From Streptomyces sp. A012304 (GTDB taxonomy: Bacteria > Actinomycetota > Actinomycetes > Streptomycetales > Streptomycetaceae), in contig NZ_BQUN01000200.1 of NCBI RefSeq assembly GCF_026008495.1, forward strand, positions 210,624 through 274,623: a stretch of DNA of 64,000 nt. Direction: 5' to 3'. The translations under genes and the position numbers were made by a program. Under the pieces are notes generated by a model. The model saw only the letters and a list, made by a program, of their open reading frames with translations. It did not search any database and had not been told where the DNA came from. Of the stretch, positions 55,855 through 62,804 are shown piece by piece (the stretch's first letter is position 1; each line of letters starts with the position of its first letter).

Positions 55855-56861
55855 GCCTTTCGTTCGGCTTGGGTGGAGGCTTCGGTGGTGGCTTCGGTGG
55901 AGGCCTGGACGGGGCCGAGGCCGGCCTCGCGGAGTCTGGTGTCGACCTCGGCCTGGGTGGGCATGGCGTCGGAGCAGGCCAGCCGGCCGGCGACGATCGC
56001 GCCGGCGGCGTTGGCGAAGGCGATCGTGCGGCGGGTGTCCCACCCGGACAGCAGCCCGTGACACAGCGCGCCGCCGAAGGCGTCACCGGCCCCCAGACCG
56101 TTGACCACGTCCACGGGCACCGGCGGGATCTCGCAGACGGAGCCGTCGCGGTCCATGGCCAGCACCCCCTTGGGCCCCTGCTTGACCACGGCCAGTTCCA
56201 CCCCGGCCGCCAGCAGCGCCTTCGCCGCCGCGTACGGCTCGCGCTCACCGGTGGCGACCTGGCACTCCTCGACGTTGCCGACCGCGACGGTGGTGTGCCG
56301 CAGCGCCTCGGCGTAGAAGGAACGGGCCTGGGCGGGGTCGGCCCAGAACATCGGCCGCCAGTCCAGGTCGAACACCGTCGTGCCCGCCTTCGCCCGGTGC
56401 TCCAGTGCGGCCAGGGTGGCCGAGCGGCTCGGCTCCTCGCTCAGACCGGTCCCGGTCATCCAGAAGATCGAGCTGTCACGGACCGCCGTCAGGTCCAGTT
56501 CCTCGGGGCGGATGTCCAGGTCGGGTGCCTTCGGCAGCCGGTAGAAGTACAGCGGGAAGTCGTCCGGCGGGAAGATCTCGCAGAACGTCACCGGAGTCGG
56601 GGCGATGCCCGACACACCGACGAAGCCGTTGTCGACGCCGAAACCCGCCAGCGCCGAGCGGACGAAGTCGCCGAACGGGTCCCGGCCGGTCTTGGTCACG
56701 ACGGCCGAGCGGCGCCCGTACCGGGCGGCGGCCACCGCGACGTTCGCCGGGCTGCCTCCCAGGTACTTGCCGAACGACGTGACCTCCGCCAGCCCCACGC
56801 CCGTCTGGAGCGGATACACGTCCACCCCCACACGGCCCATGGTCAGCACTTCGAACGGCAT
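55851..56861 (-). CDS. iolC: 5-dehydro-2-deoxygluconokinase IolC
   Basis: PfkB-family sugar kinase, first gene of the inositol operon. 336 residues from ATG 56861 (AAGGGA upstream); a GTG directly before it is also possible. PfkB signatures: FGKYLGGSPANVAVAAARYG near the N-terminus and VNGLGAGDAFGGALCHGLL with the catalytic Asp. The C-terminal tail carries three near-identical TEA-type repeats (STEATTEAST), encoded by a 12-bp tandem repeat that ends just before the next gene's start. Confidence 0.94.
   Translation of the reverse strand: MPFEVLTMGRVGVDVYPLQTGVGLAEVTSFGKYLGGSPANVAVAAARYGRRSAVVTKTGRDPFGDFVRSALAGFGVDNGFVGVSGIAPTPVTFCEIFPPDDFPLYFYRLPKAPDLDIRPEELDLTAVRDSSIFWMTGTGLSEEPSRSATLAALEHRAKAGTTVFDLDWRPMFWADPAQARSFYAEALRHTTVAVGNVEECQVATGEREPYAAAKALLAAGVELAVVKQGPKGVLAMDRDGSVCEIPPVPVDVVNGLGAGDAFGGALCHGLLSGWDTRRTIAFANAAGAIVAGRLACSDAMPTQAEVDTRLREAGLGPVQASTEATTEASTQAERKA
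55873..55908. repeat. 12-bp tandem repeat in the 3' end of iolC
   Basis: Three units: GTGGAGGCTTCG (55873-55884), GTGGTGGCTTCG (55885-55896) and GTGGAGGCCTGG (55897-55908). They encode the Thr-Glu-Ala repeats of the IolC tail. Unit number could vary between strains without breaking the frame. Confidence 0.7.
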
Positions 56862-56970
56862 CACGCTGGTTTCCCTTCGCTCCGGGGACTCCGGGGAGTG
56901 GTCACGGAGAAGACTTGGTCGCGGAAAAGGACTGCTGGAGAGCCGCCCGAGACGCTCTCTGTCGCGCTCT

Positions 56971-56986
56971 ACTAGCGCGCTCTAGT
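56971..56986. promoter_or_regulatory. Possible operator of the inositol operon
   Basis: ACTAG-CGCGCT-CTAGT, an inverted repeat with perfect 5-bp arms, overlapped by the direct repeat GCGCTCTA (56964-56971 and 56977-56984). It lies directly downstream of the predicted -10 box of iolC, where a repressor would block initiation. Confidence 0.55.
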
Positions 56987-56992
56987 GCGAGT

Positions 56993-57022
56993 ACGATGGC
57001 CCCTGTTCAAATGTCATGTCAA
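56993..57022 (-). promoter_or_regulatory. Possible iolC promoter
   Basis: On the minus strand TTGACA (57022-57017), a consensus -35 box, is followed 18 bp later by CATCGT (56998-56993), a weaker -10 box. Confidence 0.5.
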
Positions 57023-57165
57023 TAGCTTGTTGCCGAGAGATTTCGAGGGGGTCCGTACCGAGGAACCGGCCCGCCGGTGTCCCAGGCCGAAGACGTGTCG
57101 CGCCGTCGCCCGGGGGAACTCGGGGCGCGCCTCCACGGGGAGGCCGGGGTGCTCCAGGAGGTGCC

Positions 57166-57681
57166 ATGACCGAGGACGCCGAGCGTTACGAGGACAGGGT
57201 CGACGACCGCGACGACGACCGGGACACCGCGCCCCTCGGCGGCTACGCCCTGCTCGTGGCCGGGTTCACGGCCGGCGCCGCCCTCTACGCCGGCCTCGCC
57301 CGGCGCCACGGCGTACGGCTGCCCCGGGAGGTGCCGCCCTGGGACGTCGCTCTCATGGGCACGGCGACCTACAAGGCGTCCCGGCTGCTGACCAGGGACA
57401 AGGTCACCAGCTTCCTTCGGGCGCCGTTCACCCGCCGCGCCGACGACGCCCTGGCCGGCGAGGTCCTGGACGAACCCCGGGGCAGGGGGGTGCGGCGCGC
57501 CGTCGGCGACCTGGTGTCCTGTCCGTTCTGCACCTCGGTCTGGGTGGCCGGCGCGCTGGTGGGCTCCTACGCCTGGACGCCCCGGGGCACCCGACTGGTC
57601 TGCGCGGGCCTCGGCGCCGTCACCCTGGCGGACTGGCTCCAGTACGCGTGGACCTGGACGCAGCAGAGCACAGAGGAGTGA
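57166..57681 (+). CDS. DUF1360 domain membrane protein
   Basis: 171 residues from ATG 57166, with CCAGGAGG upstream. An acidic N-terminal stretch (about 1-25) is followed by hydrophobic spans YALLVAGFTAGAALYAGLA and, near the C-terminus, VWVAGALVGSYAW and LVCAGLGAVTLADWLQYAW. Between them are the DUF1360 features WDVALMGTATYKASRLLTRD and DLVSCPFCTSVWV. The family occurs in spore-forming bacteria; function unknown. It diverges from the iol operon and is followed by a small acidic gene. Confidence 0.85.
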   Translation: MTEDAERYEDRVDDRDDDRDTAPLGGYALLVAGFTAGAALYAGLARRHGVRLPREVPPWDVALMGTATYKASRLLTRDKVTSFLRAPFTRRADDALAGEVLDEPRGRGVRRAVGDLVSCPFCTSVWVAGALVGSYAWTPRGTRLVCAGLGAVTLADWLQYAWTWTQQSTEE

Positions 57682-57686
57682 GTGCC

Positions 57687-57896
57687 ATGACCGAGTCCTT
57701 CCCCACCCCGTCCCAGGCCGAGGGCGAACGGGACGACGAGGACACCCGGCCGGATCCGGAACGCTCCACGCCCTCCCAGGCCGAGGGCGAACGGGACGAC
57801 AGCGACACCGGCACGGACATCGACACCGACGTCGATGTCGACGCCGACGTCGATGAAGCGACCACCACCGGCACGGGCGCCGGCACCGGCAGCTGA
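57687..57896 (+). CDS. Small Asp-rich repeat protein
   Basis: 69 residues from ATG 57687, 5 bp after the DUF1360 stop, so probably co-translated with it. It contains TPSQAEGERDD twice (encoded by a 27-bp direct repeat) and then an Asp run, GTDIDTDVDVDADVDEA. Strongly acidic, no span, probably disordered. Whether it is expressed as a protein is uncertain, but it keeps an open frame and a position directly behind a real gene. Confidence 0.55.
   Translation: MTESFPTPSQAEGERDDEDTRPDPERSTPSQAEGERDDSDTGTDIDTDVDVDADVDEATTTGTGAGTGS
57711..57800. repeat. 27-bp direct repeat inside the Asp-rich gene
   Basis: The 27-bp unit beginning TCCCAGGCCGAGGGCGAACG is identical at 57711-57737 and 57774-57800, a period of 63 bp (21 codons), so the frame is kept. 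Confidence 0.85.
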
Positions 57897-57928
57897 AGGC
57901 CGGGAGTCGCTCGGCACACCGGAGGGAG

Positions 57929-58837
57929 TCACCCGACGTACCGGCGCGCGGACGAGTGCCGCCGGGCCCGTTGCAGCGTCGCGATGCGCTGTTCGATCTC
58001 CGGCGGCACCGGGGAGCGCTGCCTCAGCACCCATGGCAGCCCGGCCGCCGCACGCGCGAAGGCACGGGCCGAGGCCACGTCGTGGGGGACGGTGATCATC
58101 AGGTCGAGGGTGCGCCGCAGGGCCGGCAGGAGCGGTCGGCGCAACCAGGTGAACCACAGCGTGTTGCGCAGGCCGAGGACCCGGCGGGCTGTGCTGTCCC
58201 GCAGCTTCGACGCCTGATGATGGACTGTCAGCTCCTCGACGTAGCTCAGCCACCAGCCCTGCCGCAGCAGGTCCGTGGCCAGCAGCTCCTCCTCGCCGCC
58301 GAGCCACAGCCCGGGGTGGAAACCGCCCGCGCCCCGGAAGGCGTCGACCCGCATCACGGTCGCCGCCGCGAGGAACGAGCCGAGCGCAGGTCCCGGCAGA
58401 CTCTCCGGCCCGGCCAGGGGCGATTCCCGCAGCTCCTTGACGACCGGGTCCTCGGTGCCGTCCGGCTCCACCACGATGCGGGCCGTGACCCCGGCCAGGG
58501 CCGGCCGCTCGTCGAGCAGGTCCGCCGCCCGCCGCAGGCTCCCCGGCTCCCACCAGGTGTCGTCGTCGCAGAAGGCCACGTACGGCGTCCGCACGTGTCG
58601 TACCGCCAGGTTACGGCCGACCGCGCCCAGGTTGACGCCGGGCTCCAGCAGCAGCACCTCGGGAAAGGCGCGCCGGACCGCCGCCGCCGTGCCGTCGGCG
58701 GAGGCGTTGTCGGTGACGATCACCCGGGGCCGTTCGGGCAGGTCGCGCAGGAGGGTGAGGGTGCGCAGGAGCTCGGTACGGCGGTTGTGGGTGATCACCA
58801 CGACCGTGGTGCGGGTGTCCTTCGTCGGTTCGCTCAT
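57929..58837 (-). CDS. Glycosyltransferase family 2 (GT-A)
   Basis: 302 residues from ATG 58837, overlapping the upstream stop (ATGA). GT2 features: VVVITHNRRTELLRTL, VTDNASADGT, the nucleotide-sugar/metal motif YVAFCDDDTWW and the acceptor-side LGGEEELLATDL. No transmembrane span. It is a close relative of the adjacent gene upstream, with the same motif order. It is the last gene of the heptose/glycan operon. Confidence 0.9.
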   Translation of the reverse strand: MSEPTKDTRTTVVVITHNRRTELLRTLTLLRDLPERPRVIVTDNASADGTAAAVRRAFPEVLLLEPGVNLGAVGRNLAVRHVRTPYVAFCDDDTWWEPGSLRRAADLLDERPALAGVTARIVVEPDGTEDPVVKELRESPLAGPESLPGPALGSFLAAATVMRVDAFRGAGGFHPGLWLGGEEELLATDLLRQGWWLSYVEELTVHHQASKLRDSTARRVLGLRNTLWFTWLRRPLLPALRRTLDLMITVPHDVASARAFARAAAGLPWVLRQRSPVPPEIEQRIATLQRARRHSSARRYVG

Positions 58838-59748
58838 ACCGGCCCGCCGTTCCGCGTCGGGGTCCATCCGTCCAGCAGCCGGGCCGCGCGCTCGACGCGC
58901 GGGGGCAGCCGCCTGCGCCGGGCGAGCGCGGCCGGGAGCCGTGCCGCCGCCTCGCGCAGGGCGCGGCGGGCGCCGGGCTCGCCGACGGCCGCTGCGGCCG
59001 CCAGACGCCCGCTGGCCCGCAGGGCGGCGGAAAGGGGGCGGCGCAGCCACAGGGTCAGCACCTCGTTGCGCCGCATCAGATGGCTGCGCCCGTCGCGCCC
59101 GCCGGGCTCGGGGTGGTGGTGGGCCGTCAGGGAGGGCTCGTAGGTGACACCCCAGCCGCGGGCCGTGAGGTCGTAGGCGAGCAGGGTCTCCTCACCGCCG
59201 AAGAACAGCACGGGGTGAAAGCCGCCCGCCCCCAGGAACGCCTCGCGGCGCACCACACAGGCGCAGGCCAGGAACCCCAGCACCGGGCGGCCCGGGACAT
59301 CGGGCTCGGGCGGCAGGGGAGAGGCGGCGAGCACCGTGTTGAGCGGGTCCTCCGCCTGCTCGGGACCGACCAGCGTGCGGGCGGCCACCAGGCCCAGGCG
59401 GGGATGGGCGTCGAGCAGGTCGGCCGCCCGCCGCAACGCGCCGGGCGCCCACCAGGAGTCGTCGTCGCTGAACGCGACGTACGGCGTGTCGGCCTGCCGT
59501 ACCGCGAGGTTGCGGCCCAGCGCGCCCGTGTTGCGCCCGGGCCTGAGGACACGGGTGACCACCGGGTGCCGGCGCACCGCCTCGAAGGTCCCGTCACCGG
59601 AGCCGTTGTCGACGACGATGACGGGCGGACGCTCCGGCAGCGCGGTCAGGGCGTCCAGGGTCCGCAGCACGCCGGCGCACCGGTCACGGGTGATCACGGC
59701 GACCGTGACCCGGCCGTCCGGAAGGTCACGGACCGGCTCAGCGGACAC
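58834..59748 (-). CDS. Glycosyltransferase family 2 (GT-A), paralogue of its neighbour
   Basis: 304 residues from GTG 59748, overlapping the GT9 gene by 11 bp. Motifs: VAVITRDRCAGVLRTLDAL, VVDNGSGDGT, GRNLAVRQADTPYVAFSDDD and FGGEETLLAYDL. The blocks GRNLAVR and YVAF-x-DDD are shared with the downstream gene, which points to tandem duplication and later specialisation for different linkages. Confidence 0.9.
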   Translation of the reverse strand: MSAEPVRDLPDGRVTVAVITRDRCAGVLRTLDALTALPERPPVIVVDNGSGDGTFEAVRRHPVVTRVLRPGRNTGALGRNLAVRQADTPYVAFSDDDSWWAPGALRRAADLLDAHPRLGLVAARTLVGPEQAEDPLNTVLAASPLPPEPDVPGRPVLGFLACACVVRREAFLGAGGFHPVLFFGGEETLLAYDLTARGWGVTYEPSLTAHHHPEPGGRDGRSHLMRRNEVLTLWLRRPLSAALRASGRLAAAAAVGEPGARRALREAAARLPAALARRRRLPPRVERAARLLDGWTPTRNGGPV

Positions 59749-60739
59749 GGGCCTCGTCCCCCCTCCACGACTCTTCCCTCCATGGCTCTTCCCCCCGTGG
59801 CTCGCCGTCCTCCAGCAGGCTCAGCGCCGCGGCGATCGCCTCCTCGGCCCCGATGCGCAGCAGCCGCGGGTCGGGGAGGTCGCCGTGCGGGTCGCCGGGC
59901 GGCCCGGGTTTCCACAGGGCGATGTGGCGTGCGGAGCGCGGCGGCCCCCACAGCCGTGGCGACACCGGCCCGAACAGCGTCACCGAGGGCGTCGCGTGCG
60001 CCACGGCGAGATGCGCGAGGCCGGTGTCGCCGCTGACCAGGAGCGCGGCCCGCGCCACGAGCGCCGACAGCTCACCGAACGGCAGCCCGCCGCGCAGCAC
60101 GTCCCGCTCGGGCAGCCCGGCCCGGGCGGCGACGTCCAGCACCAGCGCGTCCTCCTTCGGGCCACCGGTGACGACGACACGCGCGCCGCTCCCGGAGAGA
60201 CTCCGCACGAGGGCGGCGTACCGCTCGGCCGGCCAGCGGCGGGAGCCCGCCTCCGCCCCCGGGTGCACGACGACCGCGCCGGGCGCCGGCGAGGCGGCGG
60301 CGGGAGGGGGCAGCCGTACGTCCTCGGGGTCGGCGGCGATGCCGTACGCCGCGAGGAAGCGGCACCAGCGAGCGCGTTCGTGCTCGTCCCGCCGCCACAG
60401 CGGGGTCCGCGGGCCGGACTGCGCGAAGGCCAGCAGACGGCCGGGGGAGAGGGCGGCCAGGGCGTCGCGGCTCTCCGGCCCGTTGCCGTGCAGGTCGATC
60501 GCGACGTCCGGCGGCGGGCCCGTCCAATGGGTCAGCGACGGCACGCCCCGGCCCGGGGCCTCGGCCGGCAGGACCGCGTCCACCGTGCCGGTGGCCAGCG
60601 CGGGCTCGGTGAGCGCGGGCGGGACCGCCAGCACGACACGGTGCCCGGGGAAGGCGCGGCGGACGCCGCGCAGCGCCGGCACCCCGGCGAGCAGGTCGCC
60701 GAGGCCCAGCGCGCGCAGGACCAGCAGTCGGGGCGTCAC
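59738..60739 (-). CDS. Glycosyltransferase family 9 (heptosyltransferase-like)
   Basis: 333 residues from ATG 60739, overlapping the stop of the kinase/nucleotidyltransferase gene. GT-B fold: LLVLRALGLGDLLAGVPALR at the N-terminus (acceptor side); VVHPGAEAGSRRWPAERYA and SGDTGLAHLAVAHATPSVTLFGP at the donor side, as in ADP-heptose:LPS heptosyltransferases. With gmhA and hldE-like genes upstream, an ADP- or NDP-heptose donor is likely. The tail EEPWREESWRG is a short tandem repeat. Confidence 0.92.
   Translation of the reverse strand: MTPRLLVLRALGLGDLLAGVPALRGVRRAFPGHRVVLAVPPALTEPALATGTVDAVLPAEAPGRGVPSLTHWTGPPPDVAIDLHGNGPESRDALAALSPGRLLAFAQSGPRTPLWRRDEHERARWCRFLAAYGIAADPEDVRLPPPAAASPAPGAVVVHPGAEAGSRRWPAERYAALVRSLSGSGARVVVTGGPKEDALVLDVAARAGLPERDVLRGGLPFGELSALVARAALLVSGDTGLAHLAVAHATPSVTLFGPVSPRLWGPPRSARHIALWKPGPPGDPHGDLPDPRLLRIGAEEAIAAALSLLEDGEPRGEEPWREESWRGDEARVR
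59762..59806. repeat. 15-bp tandem repeat at the 3' end of the GT9 gene
   Basis: CCTCCACGACTCTTC (59762-59776), CCTCCATGGCTCTTC (59777-59791) and the weaker CCCCCGTGGCTCGCC (59792-59806). They encode a Glu/Trp-rich repeated tail. Confidence 0.65.
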
Positions 60740-62166
60740 CCGCGCCCCCGTTCCCGCGCGGAGCCGGTCGCCTGCCCGGCCCGCTTCGGTGACCGCGCGG
60801 CCTTCTCCGCCAGGCCCGTCGTCGAACGGCCGTCCAGGTACGGGAACAGCACGACCTGCCCGCCCCAGCTCTCCACCAGTGACGCCTCCGGCAGCCGCTG
60901 AAGGGCGTAGTCACCGCCCTTCGCCCAGATGTGCGGGCGCAGTTCGCCGAGCAGCCGCTCCGGGGTGTCCTCGTCGAACACGGCCACCGCGTCGACGCAC
61001 TCCAGGGCGCGCAGCACCCGGATCCGGTCGGCCACCGGCACGAGCGGGCGGCCGCCGCCCTTGCGGCGGCGCACGGACGCGTCCGAGTTGACGCACACCA
61101 CCAGACAGTCGCCGGTACGGCGGGCGGCCTGGAGCAGGGCGACATGGCCGGCGTGCAGCAGGTCGAAGCAGCCGCCGGCGGCGACCACCGTCCCGCCCGC
61201 CGCCCGCACCCGGGCGGCCGTGCGCAGCGCGTCCTCGGTCGGCTCGCCGTCGGCCGCCGGGACGGCGTCCGGGTCGTGCGCGGCCAGCGAGCGCACACCG
61301 CCCTCCGCGACATACCGCGTGGCGGCGTGCACGGCCTCCCGCACGGCGGTCTCCGTCAGCTCGCCGTCCGCGAGCAGCCCCGCCGCGGTCGCCGCGAAGC
61401 GGTCGCCGGCGCCGCACGCGTCGCCCTCGGCCGTCACCGGCGACGGCACCAGCAGCGGTGTCTCCCCGTGCGACAGCAGCGCGCCCCGCCCGCCCAGCGT
61501 CACGGCCACCGAGACGGCCCGCCAGGCACGCACCAGCGCCCCGGCGTCCGACGCCGCCGTCCGCAGATCGCCGCCGCCCGCGGGGGGCTCGCCGCCCGCG
61601 AAGGCCCGCGCCTCGCTCGCCGACGGCGTCACCAGCCGCGCGCCGGGCACCGGCGGCCCGCCGCGCGGGTGCGGATCCCACACCACGGGCACCCGCGCGG
61701 CCGCCGACGCGAGCGCCTCGCGCAGCACCTCGGCGGTGCCCCGGCCGTAGTCGGCGACCAGGACGGCACCGGCCTCGGCGACGGCCCGCCGCGCCTCGTC
61801 CGTCGCTTCCCGGGCACGGCCCTCGCCGTCGTCCAGGCGCAGCAGCGGCGTGCCTCCCGCGAGGATGCGGGTCTTGCGGGACAGTGCGCCGGTCAGCGGC
61901 AGCCGCACCACCCGCACCCGGTCGGCCAGCAGCCGCACCAGGGACGCGCTGGCCTCGTCGTCGCCGAGCGCGGTGACCAGCGTGACCGGCCTGCCGTCGG
62001 ACGCGGCGAGCGCGGCGGCGAGCGCCGCCCCGCCCGGCCGGGTGGTGCGCCGGGCCTCGCTGACGACCGGCACGGGCGCGTCGGGAGCCAGCCGCTCCGC
62101 CCGTCCGCACAGGTCGTGATCGAGCAGCGCGTCCCCCACGACGAGCAGCGGGGCCGGGGCACTCAT
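60736..62166 (-). CDS. hldE: Bifunctional heptose kinase/nucleotidyltransferase (HldE/RfaE-like)
   Basis: 476 residues from ATG 62166, overlapping the gmhA stop. The N-terminal PfkB/ribokinase-type domain (about 1-300) has LLVVGDALLDHDLCG, TRPGGAALAAALAA and the catalytic GDACGAGDRFAATAA. The C-terminal cytidylyltransferase-like domain (about 330-460) has VVAAGGCFDLLHAGHVALLQ (HxGH) and HIWAKGGDY. In Gram-negatives HldE phosphorylates heptose 7-phosphate and then attaches AMP to heptose 1-phosphate. Whether the product here is ADP- or another NDP-heptose is open. Confidence 0.92.
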   Translation of the reverse strand: MSAPAPLLVVGDALLDHDLCGRAERLAPDAPVPVVSEARRTTRPGGAALAAALAASDGRPVTLVTALGDDEASASLVRLLADRVRVVRLPLTGALSRKTRILAGGTPLLRLDDGEGRAREATDEARRAVAEAGAVLVADYGRGTAEVLREALASAAARVPVVWDPHPRGGPPVPGARLVTPSASEARAFAGGEPPAGGGDLRTAASDAGALVRAWRAVSVAVTLGGRGALLSHGETPLLVPSPVTAEGDACGAGDRFAATAAGLLADGELTETAVREAVHAATRYVAEGGVRSLAAHDPDAVPAADGEPTEDALRTAARVRAAGGTVVAAGGCFDLLHAGHVALLQAARRTGDCLVVCVNSDASVRRRKGGGRPLVPVADRIRVLRALECVDAVAVFDEDTPERLLGELRPHIWAKGGDYALQRLPEASLVESWGGQVVLFPYLDGRSTTGLAEKAARSPKRAGQATGSARERGRG

Positions 62167-62804
62167 ACGCCGTCCTTCCCCGCCACCGCGGTCCAGCGGT
62201 CCGCGGCCGCGCGCCGCCGCTCGACGGCCGTCCGCCGTTCGACGGCCAGGTCGAAGGTCTCGCAGAGCATGTGGACGGCCACCAGGTGCAGCTCCTGCAC
62301 CGTGGCGGCCGTCGCCGCGTCCACGCACAGGGCCGCGTCCGCCGCGCCCTCCAGCGGGTTGGGCGCCGGACCGGTCAGGGCCCACACGGTCATGCCCAGG
62401 CGCCGCGCCTCGGTCGCCGCGACCCGCAGGTTCGCGCTGGCGCCGCTGGTGGACAGCAGCATCAGCAGGTCCCCGGCCCGGCCGTGCGCGGCGACCTGCC
62501 GGGCGAAGATCTCCTGCACGCCGTAGTCGTTGGCGATGGCGGTGGTGGAGGAGGTGTCGGCGTGCAGCGCGAGCGCGGAGAACGGCGGCCGGTCGTCGCG
62601 GTAGCGGCCGACCAGCTCGGCGGTGAGGTGCTGGGCCTGGGCGGCGCTGCCGCCGTTGCCCGCGACCAGCAGCCGGGAGCCCGCACCGAGGCGCTCGGCC
62701 AGGGCGCCGCCCCACCGCTGGATCACCGGGGCGGCGTACTCGCGGAAGCCCACGAGGGCCTTCATCAGGTCGTCGCAGTGCGTGACGTCGGTGGCGAGTT
62801 TCAT
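62163..62804 (-). CDS. gmhA: D-sedoheptulose 7-phosphate isomerase GmhA
   Basis: SIS-domain enzyme that turns sedoheptulose 7-phosphate into D-glycero-D-manno-heptose 7-phosphate. 213 residues from ATG 62804. SIS motifs: LLVAGNGGSAAQAQHLTAEL, DLLMLLSTSGASANLR and a late ETFD. Overlaps both neighbours by 4 bp. The intermediate phosphatase (GmhB) is not in the window and may lie to the right. Confidence 0.93.
   Translation of the reverse strand: MKLATDVTHCDDLMKALVGFREYAAPVIQRWGGALAERLGAGSRLLVAGNGGSAAQAQHLTAELVGRYRDDRPPFSALALHADTSSTTAIANDYGVQEIFARQVAAHGRAGDLLMLLSTSGASANLRVAATEARRLGMTVWALTGPAPNPLEGAADAALCVDAATAATVQELHLVAVHMLCETFDLAVERRTAVERRRAAADRWTAVAGKDGV

Larger units (their letters stand above)
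56862..57165. other. Divergent intergenic region upstream of the iol operon
   Basis: 304 bp between iolC (minus) and the DUF1360 gene (plus). It is AT-richer than its surroundings at 56995-57035. It holds the predicted iolC promoter and operator; 57050-57165 is GC-rich and ends in the GGAGG site of the DUF1360 gene. No gene is seen. Confidence 0.6.
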
